A stretch of 60,238 bases of DNA from Alphaproteobacteria bacterium (GTDB lineage: Bacteria; Pseudomonadota; Alphaproteobacteria; JAEUKQ01; JAIBAD01). Position 1 is the first letter of the stretch. The number at the start of each line of letters is the position of its first letter. The stretch lies in contig JAIBAD010000004.1 in the NCBI GenBank assembly GCA_019695395.1, positions 1 through 60,238 of the forward strand. Reading direction: 5' to 3'. The position numbers and the translations under genes were made by a program. This document shows positions 24,999 through 34,386 of this stretch, piece after piece. The notes beneath the pieces are model-generated. The model worked only from the letters and a program-made list of their open reading frames with translations. It had not been told where the DNA came from and did no database searches.

Positions 24999-26072
24999 AT
25001 GTTGCTTGAAATCATCAAGCAAAGAATTAAAGCTGACGGATTTATTACTATTCACGATTTTATGTCTTTAGCTTTACTACATTCTGACTATGGATATTAC
25101 AGTCATGGTGATCATTTTGGGGTAAGAGGTGATTTTATAACTGCTCCTGAAATTAGTCAGATATTTGGCGAATTGATTGGGTTATGGTGTTTAGATTGTT
25201 GGCAAAAATTAGGTGAACCTCAGCCCTTTAATATAATTGAATTGGGTCCTGGGCGTGGTACATTAATGTCAGATCTCATGCGTGCGACAAATATTGTACC
25301 AAAATTTCAAGAACATTTACACATACATCTTGTTGATACAAATAGGGCTATGCGGCATGTTCAAGAAGATCTTTTACAAAATTGGTCTGTTCAATGGATT
25401 AAAGATTTAAAAGAAATAAAATTAAATGGCCCATTTATTTTGATTGCCAATGAATTTTTTGATGCTTTACCTATACGTCAATTTTACCGTACATTACAAG
25501 GTTGGTTGGAACAAGTCATTATATGTGATGATGATAAATTAAATTTTGACTTTGTTGAAAGCAAAGATACAAATCTTATAAAAATTTTTTACGAAGATGA
25601 GAATTTTCCCATTGGTTCTTGCGTTGAAGTTAGTCCATCTTCGTATGAATATTTATTATATATTAAACATTTACTAAATCAATATAATGGTGCGGCATTA
25701 TTTATAGATTACGGATATATAAAAGGATATGGAAATAGTCTCCAGGCAGTTTCACAACATAAGTATGTTGATCTTCTTTTTAATCCGGGTCAGGTTGATT
25801 TAACAGCTCATGTTAATTTTGGGGCTTTTACAAAAATAGCTTTAGAGCATAATCTTCAAATATATGGACCAACAACCCAAGGAATGTGGTTAAATAAATT
25901 GGGTTTACCTATTCGTGCAGAAAATATTTTAAAAAAAGCTTCTCTCAAAGAAGCAGAACAAATTAAAATAGCATGTTATCGTTTAACAGATCCATCACAA
26001 ATGGGTTCTTTATTTAAAGTACTTGCATTATCGCGAGATTACTTATTATTAGAAGGATTTGATAAAAAATAA
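24999..26072 (+). CDS. MidA-family SAM-dependent methyltransferase (NDUFAF7-like)
   Basis: The N-terminal DGFITIHDFMSLALLHSDYGYYS, RGDFITAPEISQIFGELIG, the SAM loop IIELGPGRGTLMSDLMR and IANEFFDALPIRQF are signatures of the MidA/NDUFAF7 family. The mitochondrial member methylates an arginine of a complex I subunit during assembly. Bacterial homologues probably have a related role, but that is inference. Two starts are possible, a TTG at 24993 that overlaps lgt and the ATG at 24999; the ATG was chosen. It is followed by pgeF after 2 bp, a conserved alphaproteobacterial pairing. Confidence 0.9.
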   Translation: MLLEIIKQRIKADGFITIHDFMSLALLHSDYGYYSHGDHFGVRGDFITAPEISQIFGELIGLWCLDCWQKLGEPQPFNIIELGPGRGTLMSDLMRATNIVPKFQEHLHIHLVDTNRAMRHVQEDLLQNWSVQWIKDLKEIKLNGPFILIANEFFDALPIRQFYRTLQGWLEQVIICDDDKLNFDFVESKDTNLIKIFYEDENFPIGSCVEVSPSSYEYLLYIKHLLNQYNGAALFIDYGYIKGYGNSLQAVSQHKYVDLLFNPGQVDLTAHVNFGAFTKIALEHNLQIYGPTTQGMWLNKLGLPIRAENILKKASLKEAEQIKIACYRLTDPSQMGSLFKVLALSRDYLLLEGFDKK

Positions 26073-26074
26073 AA

Positions 26075-26848
26075 ATGTCAAAAATTATTCAAAGTAATTT
26101 ATTTAAGAATATATCTTGTATGCGGCATGGATTTTTTACAAGACAAGGTGGGGTAAGCACGGGTATATATCAATCACTTAATTGTGGTTTTGGATCCGGG
26201 GATGATACAGCTAATGTTCAGCAAAATAGAAATATTGTTTTAAAAGAATTAAATCTTTCTAGTTATACGTTACAAACAGTTTATCAAATTCATAGTGCCA
26301 ACGTTGTTGAAGTTAATACTCCTTGGAATTACGATGATCGTCCAAAAGCAGATGCTATGGTCACAAATAAAACTGGCATTATGCTAGGTATTTTAACTGC
26401 AGATTGTGGACCCTTATTATTTGTGGATGAAGATGTTAGAATTATTGCTGCTGCTCATGCTGGCTGGAAAGGGGCATTGTCTGGTATTATAGAAAACACT
26501 CTTGATTCAATGCAAAGATTGGGGGCTTCTTTATCACGAATAAAGGTATGTTTGGGCCCAACGATTGCCGTTCAATCTTATGAGATTGGACAAGAATTTT
26601 TATCTTCTTTTTTAGAACAAGATTTGAAAGCAGAACAATTTTTCAAAAATTTTTATAATGATGATAGGATATTTTTTGATCTACCATCCTATATTGTTTA
26701 TCGGCTTAAAAAAGCAGGGATAGTCAATATTGATCCATTAATATATGATACATATGATCTTTCTTCCCAATTTTTCAGTTATCGCCGTGCTACCCATAAT
26801 AAAGAACCAGATTATGGACGGCAAATTTCTGTTATTGCTTTAATTTAA
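26075..26848 (+). CDS. pgeF: YfiH/LACC1-family multicopper-like purine nucleoside enzyme (PgeF)
   Basis: The protein has HGFFTRQGGVSTGIYQSLNCGFGSGDD, YQIHSANV, PKADAMVTNKTGIMLGILTADCGPLLF and AAAHAGWKGALSGI, which contain the His/Cys residues of the family. Older annotation calls these polyphenol oxidases or laccases. Later work on the human homologue LACC1/FAMIN showed purine nucleoside cleavage and deamination; the E. coli protein is also called peptidoglycan editing factor. Which activity applies here is open. It is 257 aa, complete, and followed 40 bp later by AMP nucleosidase, which makes a purine role attractive. Confidence 0.9.
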   Translation: MSKIIQSNLFKNISCMRHGFFTRQGGVSTGIYQSLNCGFGSGDDTANVQQNRNIVLKELNLSSYTLQTVYQIHSANVVEVNTPWNYDDRPKADAMVTNKTGIMLGILTADCGPLLFVDEDVRIIAAAHAGWKGALSGIIENTLDSMQRLGASLSRIKVCLGPTIAVQSYEIGQEFLSSFLEQDLKAEQFFKNFYNDDRIFFDLPSYIVYRLKKAGIVNIDPLIYDTYDLSSQFFSYRRATHNKEPDYGRQISVIALI

Positions 26849-26888
26849 AAATTAAAAATATATTATTAGAAATAGGACAAAAAATACG

Positions 26889-28358
26889 ATGATTAATCCT
26901 TCTAAGATGAAAACATCCTTTTTTAAAGATGCATCTGCTGCTTATCAATATGCATCACAAATTTATGATAGCAGTACAGAATTTTTAAGAGAAAATTTTA
27001 AAAAATTTATAAACGGGAAATTAAAAAACCGTTGCCGTGCTTATTATCCTTATGTGCGTATTCAAGTTGAAACATTACGTAACGTTGATACACGCCCAAG
27101 TTATGGGTTTGTTGAACAACCAGGTGATTATCAAACAACATTAACACGACCAAAATTATTTCAACGTTATCTAATTGAGCAATTTAATCAATTGCTTCAT
27201 CACCATCGTGGGCCATTAGAAATTGGGGTAAGTGATATTCCTATACCTATACATTTTGCTTTTCCAGACGGAATGCATGTTGAAGCTGATCTTTCACCTG
27301 CAACTTTAATCTATTGGCGTGATTATTTTGATTTGCCTGATTTATCAGTCATGGATGATACGATTGTGAACGGATCAATTTATCTTAATCATCATAATAT
27401 TAAACCTTTGGCTCTTTTTTCTGCCCCAAGAATTGATTATTCGCTTTTTCGTTTAAAACATTATACTGCTACGTCTTGTGAACATTTTCAAAATTTTGTT
27501 CTTTTTACAAATTATCAATTTTATATAGATGAATTTATAGATTATGCTAAAAAACTGATCAAAAGTGATCAAAAAAAATATACAGCATTTATACAACCAG
27601 GTGACCAGATCCTTACAAATAAAAGTACAGCAAAAAAACAATCTCCCATTCATGAGCTTAAGCATTTACCCCAAATGCCGTCTTATCATTTAAAAAGAAA
27701 AGATAATAACGGTATCACCTTAGTTAATATTGGTATTGGACCATCAAATGCTAAAACAATTACTGATCATATTGCTGTTTTACGTCCTCATGCTTGGATT
27801 ATGCTTGGTCATTGTGCGGGATTGCGTAATAGCCAGCAATTAGGTGATTATGTTTTAGCTCATGCGTATGTACGCGACGACCATGTATTAGATGCGGATT
27901 TACCTTTATGGGTGCCAGTGCCAGCGTTGGCGGAAATACAGATAGCTTTACAAAAAGCCGTTGGAGAAGTTACAGGTTTTGATGGCTATGAATTGAAAAA
28001 GATTATGCGTACAGGAACAGTTGCAACAATTGATAATCGAAATTGGGAATTACGGGATCAAGGTGAGTTATTGCAAAGGTTTAATCAAAGCCGGGCTATA
28101 GCTTTAGATATGGAAAGTGCAACATTGGCAGCAAATGGTTTTCGATTCCGTGTACCTTACGGCACATTACTTTGTGTATCTGATCGTCCATTACATGGTG
28201 AGATTAAATTACCGGGTATGGCTAATGCATTTTATTATAAACAAGTTTTTCAACATCTTCAAATTGGTATAAGAACTATGGAATTATTAGCTGAATTAAG
28301 AATAGAAAGTTTACATAGTCGCAAATTGCGTAGTTTCTCTGAAGTGGCATTTCAATAA
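26889..28358 (+). CDS. amn: AMP nucleosidase
   Basis: Hydrolyses AMP to adenine and ribose-5-phosphate. The N-terminal AMP-nucleosidase-specific domain (about residues 1-190: RPSYGFVEQPGDYQTTLTRP, SDIPIPIHFAF) is followed by a PNP/UDP-phosphorylase-type catalytic domain with VNIGIGPSNAKTITDHIAVLRPHAWIMLGHCAGL, RDDHVLDADLPLWVPVPALAEIQ, ALDMESATLAANG and LLCVSDRPLHGEIKLPG. Its 489 aa are full length. Ribose-5-phosphate is the substrate of the prs product 2 kb downstream, and adenine can be reused with PRPP, so the genes fit a salvage circuit. No adenine phosphoribosyltransferase is in the window. Confidence 0.95.
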   Translation: MINPSKMKTSFFKDASAAYQYASQIYDSSTEFLRENFKKFINGKLKNRCRAYYPYVRIQVETLRNVDTRPSYGFVEQPGDYQTTLTRPKLFQRYLIEQFNQLLHHHRGPLEIGVSDIPIPIHFAFPDGMHVEADLSPATLIYWRDYFDLPDLSVMDDTIVNGSIYLNHHNIKPLALFSAPRIDYSLFRLKHYTATSCEHFQNFVLFTNYQFYIDEFIDYAKKLIKSDQKKYTAFIQPGDQILTNKSTAKKQSPIHELKHLPQMPSYHLKRKDNNGITLVNIGIGPSNAKTITDHIAVLRPHAWIMLGHCAGLRNSQQLGDYVLAHAYVRDDHVLDADLPLWVPVPALAEIQIALQKAVGEVTGFDGYELKKIMRTGTVATIDNRNWELRDQGELLQRFNQSRAIALDMESATLAANGFRFRVPYGTLLCVSDRPLHGEIKLPGMANAFYYKQVFQHLQIGIRTMELLAELRIESLHSRKLRSFSEVAFQ

Positions 28359-28379
28359 AATTTTATTATAGAGGTATTT

Positions 28380-29621
28380 ATGTGGGGTAGTTTAACAGTT
28401 TTAGAACGTCGTTTAGTATTACTTATTGGGTCTGTGCAGTTTATCAATATACTTGATTTTATGATGGTCATGCCTTTAGGCCCTGATTTTTTAATCTATT
28501 TAGATATGCCAACTTCATATATTGGGTACGTTGGAGGTAGTTATACCTTGGCAGCAAGTTTGGCTGGCTTTATAGGTGGATTATTTTTTGATCGCTTTGA
28601 TCGAAAAAAAGCCTTAATTTTTTCTATGTCGGGTCTTGTTATAGCAACAGCCCTTGGAGGTCTTTCATATAATTTTTGGTTTCTTATTACTACACGTCTT
28701 TTGGCAGGTATGTTTGGTGGACCTGCTACGGCGATTGCTATTGCTTGTATTGCTGATAATGTGGCGTCAGAACGTCGTGGACAGGCTATTGGTTTAGTTA
28801 TGGCATCTTTTTCTCTAGCATCAGTTTTGGGTGTTCCCTTAGGATTGCAATTGGCACAGTGGGGTAATTGGCGCTGGCCGTTTTTCGGAGTAGCAATATT
28901 GGGTTTAATTGTTTTGGTGCTAATTATCAAAATACTTAAAGAACAGAAAAGTCATTTGCAATCTTTATCAGAGGCAAGTGGGGGTATATCTCAACTTTTG
29001 TTTATCTTAAAAAGAAAAACGGTAATATTGGCTTTAATACTTGCAGCATCTACTATGCTCCAAGGCTTTATGATTATTCCTAATATTGCAACTTTTGTTC
29101 AATTTAATTGGCATTTTCCAAGACAATACCTTGGATTACTTTATATGATAGGTGGACTTATAAGTTTTCTGGGTATGAGATTTACTGGATCGTTAGTTGA
29201 TAAATATGGTGCTACAATGATTACTTTTATCTCAACCCTAATTATTACTTTCGTAATTTATTTTATGTTTATAAATATTGGGCATATTGTTCCAATTTAC
29301 ATAATTTTTCCTCTTTTTATGTTAATTATGTCTGCCCGTATGGTTGCTCAAGGAACAACCTTTACAAAGGTATGCCCTCCACATGAACGAGCCAGATTTA
29401 TGTCTGTTGCATCTGCAACCCAACATATTTTTATGGCTTTTGGTTCTTTTTTATCAGCAAAGATTTTGGTGTCAGAGCCTGATCAAAGTCTTGGGCATAT
29501 GTCTTTAGTAAGTTGGATTGCGATAAGTATTGGTATTATTATACCTTTCTGTATGTATCTTTTAGAAAGAGGTGTTCAATTTTACGAGTTATCAAAACTG
29601 AATAAAGAATATAGCGTATAA
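28380..29621 (+). CDS. MFS transporter (12 membrane segments)
   Basis: Major facilitator superfamily permease of 413 aa with about twelve hydrophobic segments. The N-terminal helix has INILDFMMVMPLGPDF, and the loop after helix 2 carries FFDRFDRKKALIFS, the MFS inter-helix motif. SERRGQAIGLVMASFSLASVLGVPLG is the antiporter-like segment in helix 5. This pattern fits the drug/sugar-efflux (AraJ/Bcr-like) branch, but the substrate cannot be read from sequence. It follows amn after 21 bp and is probably co-transcribed; export or import of a purine base or nucleoside is possible but speculative. Confidence 0.88.
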   Translation: MWGSLTVLERRLVLLIGSVQFINILDFMMVMPLGPDFLIYLDMPTSYIGYVGGSYTLAASLAGFIGGLFFDRFDRKKALIFSMSGLVIATALGGLSYNFWFLITTRLLAGMFGGPATAIAIACIADNVASERRGQAIGLVMASFSLASVLGVPLGLQLAQWGNWRWPFFGVAILGLIVLVLIIKILKEQKSHLQSLSEASGGISQLLFILKRKTVILALILAASTMLQGFMIIPNIATFVQFNWHFPRQYLGLLYMIGGLISFLGMRFTGSLVDKYGATMITFISTLIITFVIYFMFINIGHIVPIYIIFPLFMLIMSARMVAQGTTFTKVCPPHERARFMSVASATQHIFMAFGSFLSAKILVSEPDQSLGHMSLVSWIAISIGIIIPFCMYLLERGVQFYELSKLNKEYSV

Positions 29622-29671
29622 TTTAATTGGTATAATTTTTAATAGCCCTCATTAATTAAGAAGAATATATT

Positions 29672-29977
29672 ATGTTTGCTATTGCTCTTATTCGTTATCG
29701 CAGTTCAATAGAAGATGTTTTAAAAGTTGTAGAAGATCATCGTGCTTATTTAAAACAGTTACAACACCAAGGTTATTTAATTGCATCAGGTCCTTTTTCT
29801 CCACGTTATGGTGGGGCATTATTATTACATGTACCTGATGAAAATACCAAATTGCTTGATAATATTCGTGATCAAGATCCTTTTATTAAAGCAAATATTG
29901 CCCAATATGAAATATTAATTTGGCACCCAACTATTGGCTTAAAAAAATTGCAATCATTATTAATAAATAATGATTAA
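29672..29977 (+). CDS. YciI-family protein
   Basis: Small ferredoxin-like alpha/beta protein of the YCII group. Visible are RYRSSIEDVLKVVEDHRAYLKQLQHQG, with the conserved His of the putative active site, IASGPFSPRYGG, and DPFIKANIAQYEILIWHP. Family members resemble muconolactone isomerase/dioxygenase-like folds and mostly lack an assigned reaction, so function is not stated. It is 101 aa, complete, with ATG start. It lies 50 bp after the MFS gene and is the last gene before the 192-bp gap upstream of prs. Confidence 0.9.
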   Translation: MFAIALIRYRSSIEDVLKVVEDHRAYLKQLQHQGYLIASGPFSPRYGGALLLHVPDENTKLLDNIRDQDPFIKANIAQYEILIWHPTIGLKKLQSLLINND

Positions 29978-30015
29978 CCATATTGTTTAAAACTTGAATA
30001 TGCAGCCTTATTTTT
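29978..30015 (+). terminator. candidate AT-rich terminator after the yciI-family gene
   Basis: CATATT (29978-29983) pairs with AATATG (29996-30001), with an inner GTTT/AAAC pair. A run of six T (30010-30015) follows a few bases later. The stem is AT-rich, so termination strength is doubtful. Confidence 0.28.
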
Positions 30016-30120
30016 TGCGCTAATCATAAATAAAAACTAGAATAAATTTAGTACATTTGTATAGAAATAACTAATAAATCTAAGTTATAAAAATTATTTT
30101 GATTACAAAATTTATCAGTC

Positions 30121-30149
30121 TTGTCATTTAGGATTAGGGCCGCTAATTT
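30121..30149 (+). promoter_or_regulatory. candidate promoter upstream of prs
   Basis: TTGTCA (30121-30126) is followed after 17 nt by TAATTT (30144-30149), 21 nt before the prs start. The -35 matches well (5/6); the -10 is weak (3/6). Confidence 0.3.
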
Positions 30150-30169
30150 ATCTTTAATTATAAGGATAA

Positions 30170-31108
30170 ATGATGAAAATTTTAAGTGGAAACAGTAATA
30201 TTCCTCTTGCTCAAGCAATTGGCAATTATTTAAATATTCCTTTAACAGATGCAAGTATTAGACGATTCTCTGATATGGAAGTGTTTGTTGAAATTCATGA
30301 AAATGTACGTGGTGAAGATGTTTTTGTTATTCAATCTACTTCTTTTCCCGCAAATGATAATGTAATGGAATTATTAGTTACTTTTGATGCTTTACGCCGT
30401 GGGTCGGCTAGACGAATTACTGCAGTCATTCCTTATTATGGTTATGCACGACAAGATAGAAAATCTGGTCCTAGAACGCCAATATCTGCCAAATTAGTTG
30501 CTAATCTTATTACTGTTGCTGGTGCAGATCGTGTTTTAACAGTTGATTTACATGCGGGACAAATTCAAGGTTTTTTTGATATTCCAACTGATAATTTGTT
30601 TGCAGCACCTGTTTTAACACAAGATATTGAAAAAAAATATGGGAGAGGCAATAGTTTAGTTATTATATCCCCTGATGTTGGGGGGGTTGTTCGGGCCCGT
30701 AGTATAGCCAGAAGACTTGATGCAGATTTAGCAATTATTGATAAAAGGAGAGAACGTGCGGGTGTATCAGAGGTTATGCATATTATTGGTGAAGTTGAAA
30801 ATAGATCTTGCATTTTAGTTGATGATATTGTTGATTCAGGCGGTACTTTGTGTAATGCTGCTGTAGCGTTGATAGAAAAAGGTGCAAAACTTGTAAGTGC
30901 CTATGTTACACATGGTGTTTTATCAGGTGGTGCAGTTGCAAGGATTACGTCATCCCCTATAGATAATTTGGTTATTACAGACAGTATAATTGCAACAGAA
31001 GCTGTTAAGGGTGCTACAAATATTCAACAATTAACTATTGCCCCACTTATTGGTGAAGCAATAAAGAGAATAAGTGAAGAAAGATCAGTCTCAAGTTTAT
31101 TTGATTAA
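30170..31108 (+). CDS. prs: ribose-phosphate pyrophosphokinase (PRPP synthetase)
   Basis: Makes PRPP from ribose-5-phosphate and ATP for purine, pyrimidine, His, Trp and NAD synthesis. The class I signatures are intact: [60 protein letters not shown] and the PRPP loop [17 protein letters not shown]. Its 312 aa are normal. Two consecutive ATGs exist (30170 and 30173). AAGGA at 30162-30166 fits the second slightly better, but the difference is one residue. It is followed by rplY, pth and ychF, the order found in many alphaproteobacteria. Confidence 0.97.
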   Translation: MMKILSGNSNIPLAQAIGNYLNIPLTDASIRRFSDMEVFVEIHENVRGEDVFVIQSTSFPANDNVMELLVTFDALRRGSARRITAVIPYYGYARQDRKSGPRTPISAKLVANLITVAGADRVLTVDLHAGQIQGFFDIPTDNLFAAPVLTQDIEKKYGRGNSLVIISPDVGGVVRARSIARRLDADLAIIDKRRERAGVSEVMHIIGEVENRSCILVDDIVDSGGTLCNAAVALIEKGAKLVSAYVTHGVLSGGAVARITSSPIDNLVITDSIIATEAVKGATNIQQLTIAPLIGEAIKRISEERSVSSLFD

Positions 31109-31119
31109 CTATTATTTTT

Positions 31120-31150
31120 TTATTGACACCCCTGGAGGTCAATAATTTTA
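31120..31150 (+). terminator. hairpin with U-run between prs and rplY
   Basis: A perfect 8-bp stem, TTATTGAC (31120-31127) and GTCAATAA (31138-31145), closes a 10-nt loop and is followed by TTTTA. It suits a rho-independent terminator or attenuator after prs. A TTGACA sequence (31123-31128) overlaps the left arm and could instead be a -35 box for rplY. Confidence 0.45.
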
Positions 31151-31179
31151 TAAATATAATATAAAAGGAGAATATATTT

Positions 31180-31899
31180 ATGTCTAATTCTAATATTGCC
31201 GTTAAAATGAGGGATCGGGTCGGCAAAGGGGGCGCCCGTTCTACACGTCGTATGGGTTCGGTACCTGCTGTTATTTATGGTAACAAAGAAAAACCTATTT
31301 TCATATCTATGGATCCTATCCAATTAAATCGCGTGCTTCATAAAGCAGGTTTTTTTGCAACTCTATTAAATTTGTCGGTTGAAGGTAAAACGATCAGGGT
31401 TCTACCAAAAGATGTACAATTTGATCCTGTAACTGATGTACCTATTCATGCTGATTTTCTTCGTGTGTCAACAGATACACAGCTTAGAGTTAAGGTTCCA
31501 GTTAAGTTTGTTAATGATAATCAAGCACCTGGTTTAAAACGAGGTGGGGTACTAAATATCGTGTTACATGAAGTAGAATTATTATGTCATGTTGATAATA
31601 TTCCAGCACATATTACAGTTGATTTAAAAGGTTTAGATATTGGGGACAGTGTTCATATAAGCCAGATTGCTCTCCCAGATAAAGTTGTGCCAGCTTTACG
31701 TAGCCAAGATTTCACTATTGCTAGTTTGGCTCCACCTAATGCGCAGCGTGAAACTGCTGGTCCTGCTGCTGGTGCTGAAGGTGCTACAGCTACAACTGCA
31801 GCAGCTGCTACTTCTGCAACACCTGCAGCTGCAACGGCTGCTAAAGGTGCGACACCTGCTAAACCAACAGCCGGAGCTGCAAAAGCAGATAAGAAATAA
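31180..31899 (+). CDS. rplY: 50S ribosomal protein L25/general stress protein Ctc
   Basis: Binds 5S rRNA in the large subunit. The N-terminal L25 domain begins with RDRVGKGGARSTRRMGSVPAVIYG. The second TL5/Ctc domain has LPKDVQFDPVTDVPIHADFLRV and LKRGGVLNIVLHEVELLC. From about residue 193 the C-terminus is a low-complexity Ala/Thr/Pro tail ending in KADKK; such tails occur in alphaproteobacterial L25, but this one contrasts with the AT-rich genome. A strong SD, AAAAGGAG (31163-31170), precedes the ATG. It lies 14 bp before pth. Confidence 0.95.
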   Translation: MSNSNIAVKMRDRVGKGGARSTRRMGSVPAVIYGNKEKPIFISMDPIQLNRVLHKAGFFATLLNLSVEGKTIRVLPKDVQFDPVTDVPIHADFLRVSTDTQLRVKVPVKFVNDNQAPGLKRGGVLNIVLHEVELLCHVDNIPAHITVDLKGLDIGDSVHISQIALPDKVVPALRSQDFTIASLAPPNAQRETAGPAAGAEGATATTAAAATSATPAAATAAKGATPAKPTAGAAKADKK

Positions 31900-31913
31900 A
31901 GGTTTCTTGTCAT

Positions 31914-32480
31914 ATGCTGCTTATTGTTGGGATAGGTAACCCGGGCCAAAAATATGCTCATAATAGGCACAATGTAGGTTTTATAATCGTTGATGAAATT
32001 GCTAAACATTATGTTATAAGTGATTTTCGTCAACGATTTCACGCACTATGTGCTGAAAGCCATATATTAAACCATAAAATTTTGCTACTTAAACCTTTAA
32101 CTTATGTTAATGAATCTGGACGATCTATCCAAGATATAGCCCATTTTTATAAACTTTCTGGTGATCAAATTTTTGTTATTTACGATGATCTTGATTTAGA
32201 ATTAGGAAGGATAAAAATTAAAAAAGGTGGAAGTGCTGGCGGGCATAATGGCATACGTTCAATTGATAATCATTTCGGAATAGATTATTGGCGTATTAGA
32301 ATTGGCATTGGCCATCCAGGTCATAGGGGATTGGTCAAAAATTATGTTTTACAAGATTTTACAAAAGCTGAAGAAGAAGTGATTGCTAGTCTATCTAAAA
32401 TATTTATTAAGCATTTAGAACTACTTTTAAAAAAAGATATGAATAAATTAATGACGGCTATTTCATTGGATATGAAATAA
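31914..32480 (+). CDS. pth: peptidyl-tRNA hydrolase
   Basis: Releases peptides from peptidyl-tRNA after premature termination. GIGNPGQKYAHNRHNVGF contains the catalytic His19, LKPLTYVNESG the conserved Asn, and FVIYDDLDLELGRIKIKKGGSAGGHNGIRSI the family's second signature with catalytic Asp. Its 188 aa are normal. The rplY-pth-ychF order is conserved across alphaproteobacteria and beyond, and all three act on or near the ribosome. Confidence 0.97.
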   Translation: MLLIVGIGNPGQKYAHNRHNVGFIIVDEIAKHYVISDFRQRFHALCAESHILNHKILLLKPLTYVNESGRSIQDIAHFYKLSGDQIFVIYDDLDLELGRIKIKKGGSAGGHNGIRSIDNHFGIDYWRIRIGIGHPGHRGLVKNYVLQDFTKAEEEVIASLSKIFIKHLELLLKKDMNKLMTAISLDMK

Positions 32481-32516
32481 TTTATACTTTTATAAAAATA
32501 AGATAGTGGAGAAAAT

Positions 32517-33614
32517 ATGGGATTTAATTGTGGAATAGTAGGATTGCCAAATGTTGGTAAATCAACACTTTTTAATGCGTTAACAGCAACAGCTGCCGCA
32601 GAGGCTGCTAATTATCCGTTTTGTACAATTGAACCCAATATTGGTAAAGTTGCGGTACCAGATCAACGGTTAGATAAAATAGCTTCGATAGCGAACTCGG
32701 CTAAAATTATTGCTACCCAATTAGAATTTGTAGATATTGCGGGTTTAGTGCGTGGTGCAAGTCAAGGTGAGGGTCTGGGCAACCAATTTTTAGCTAATAT
32801 TCGTAATGTTGATGCAATTTGCCATGTACTTCGTTGTTTTACAGGAGAAGTAACCCATGTGGAAGGTCACGTTGATCCATTGAGAGATGCGGAAATTGTA
32901 GAAACTGAATTAATGTTAGCTGATTTAGAAAGTTTAGAAAAAAGAATAGATAATCTTTCAAAAAAAGCAAAAAGTGGGGATAAAGATTCTAAGTCTTTAC
33001 TTGAGGTTATAGAAATTGTTTTGGAAAAATTGCGTAATGGACAACCTGCTCGATATGTATCTCTTGATGGTGAACAACGTCCTATATTTGATCAATTACA
33101 ATTATTAACAAGTAAACCCGTTCTTTATATATGTAATGTGAATGAAGAAGATTTATTGAAAGGTAATAATTTTACAAATCAAGTAGCTCAAAGAGCAAAA
33201 GAACAAAAAGCGGGTTGTGTAATGATTTCTGCATCAATTGAAGCAGAAATTGCTAATCTAGGTAATCAAGAAGACAAAAAAGATTTTTTACTTTCTTTAG
33301 GATTAGAAGAATCTGGTCTATCACGTGTAATTAAAGCAGGATATGATTTATTAAACCTCATAACTTTTTTTACTGTTGGTCCTAAAGAAGCCCATGCTTG
33401 GACTATAAAAAAAGGAACAAAAGCACCTCAAGCAGCGGGTGTAATTCATAGTGATTTTGAACATGGATTTATTCGTGCAGAAACAATCGCCTGTCAAGAT
33501 TTTATTCAATTTAATGGTGAAGTTGCAGCCAAAGAAGCAGGCAAAATGCGCTCTGAAGGAAAAGAGTACATAGTTTCAGATGGAGACATTATGCATTTTA
33601 GATTTAATGTTTAA
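32517..33614 (+). CDS. ychF: redox-regulated ATPase YchF (Obg-family P-loop protein)
   Basis: Universally conserved ATP-preferring Obg-like protein that binds ribosomes and is linked to stress responses. The P-loop [15 protein letters not shown] and the switch motif [22 protein letters not shown] are intact. A coiled-coil insertion covers about residues 140-180. The C-terminal TGS domain ends [26 protein letters not shown] replaces the NKxD guanine motif, as expected for this ATP-using family. Its 365 aa are normal. The last 11 bp overlap the 3' end of petC on the other strand. Confidence 0.97.
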   Translation: MGFNCGIVGLPNVGKSTLFNALTATAAAEAANYPFCTIEPNIGKVAVPDQRLDKIASIANSAKIIATQLEFVDIAGLVRGASQGEGLGNQFLANIRNVDAICHVLRCFTGEVTHVEGHVDPLRDAEIVETELMLADLESLEKRIDNLSKKAKSGDKDSKSLLEVIEIVLEKLRNGQPARYVSLDGEQRPIFDQLQLLTSKPVLYICNVNEEDLLKGNNFTNQVAQRAKEQKAGCVMISASIEAEIANLGNQEDKKDFLLSLGLEESGLSRVIKAGYDLLNLITFFTVGPKEAHAWTIKKGTKAPQAAGVIHSDFEHGFIRAETIACQDFIQFNGEVAAKEAGKMRSEGKEYIVSDGDIMHFRFNV

Positions 33615-34386
33615 TTTTTGCCCATATCTTTCTATTAACAAAATACAAGAGAACAGAAAGTACTATTAAAAAGGTAATAGTTTTTATGCCAGTTCTATGG
33701 CGTACCTCTAATTCAGGTTCCGCTGCCCAAGCAAGAAAAGTAACTACATCTTTTGCCATTTGTTGGACAGTTGCTGGTGTTTCATCTGCATATGTTACTT
33801 GGCCATCCGTTGTTAAAGGTGGTGGCATAGCAATATTGTGGCCTGTAAAATATTTATTATAATACATACCTTCTTGGATTTTCACGTCGGTAGGTGCTTT
33901 ATCATAACCTGTAAGAAGATTGTAAATATAATCTGCACCTTCTGGTCTAGCTTTTATAATTAATGAAAGATCTGGTGGATAAGCACCATTATTAGCAGCT
34001 CTTGCAGCTTTTTCGTTAGAATAAGGGTTTTTGAATTTATCACTAGGTAGTCCTGGACGTTCAAACATTTCACCTTCATCATTAGGGCCATCCCCAATTT
34101 GATATTGAGAAGCAATAGCTTTAATAGCATCTTCGCTTAATCCAATATCACGTAAATTTCGATAGGCTATTAATGACATAGAATGGCAAGTTGAACATAC
34201 TTCTTTATAAACAGCAAATCCTCGTTGCTGGGCTGCTCTATCAAAAGCCCCCCATGGTTTTTTAAAAGACCAATCTTGTTTAGGTAAGGAAATATGTTCT
34301 TCTTCAGCTTTTAAATGAGGTGTTAAAAAGAAAATTGAAAAAATAACTACAGTTAAATTTTTATATAAAATTTTATATAAATTCAT
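33604..34386 (-). CDS. petC: cytochrome c1 of the bc1 complex
   Basis: Membrane-anchored c-type haem subunit that passes electrons from the Rieske protein to cytochrome c. An N-terminal signal peptide ends near AEEEH (cleavage around residue 27). The haem site is CSTCH (Cys64, Cys67, His68). AARAANNGAYPPDLSLIIKARPEGADYIYNLLTGY and NIAMPPPL contain family features, including a likely axial Met. A C-terminal membrane anchor ([22 protein letters not shown]) is present. Its 260 aa are normal. The ATG overlaps the petB stop by one base. Confidence 0.96.
   Translation of the reverse strand: MNLYKILYKNLTVVIFSIFFLTPHLKAEEEHISLPKQDWSFKKPWGAFDRAAQQRGFAVYKEVCSTCHSMSLIAYRNLRDIGLSEDAIKAIASQYQIGDGPNDEGEMFERPGLPSDKFKNPYSNEKAARAANNGAYPPDLSLIIKARPEGADYIYNLLTGYDKAPTDVKIQEGMYYNKYFTGHNIAMPPPLTTDGQVTYADETPATVQQMAKDVVTFLAWAAEPELEVRHRTGIKTITFLIVLSVLLYFVNRKIWAKIKH

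Noticed and set aside
28541-28930. 129-codon minus-strand ORF
   Set aside because: Shadow of the MFS transporter gene; the plus-strand protein has clear membrane-helix pattern and motifs.
31653-32042. 129-codon minus-strand ORF, Ala/Val-rich
   Set aside because: Antisense of the L25 Ala-rich tail and the start of pth; composition is fully explained by the GCN repeats.
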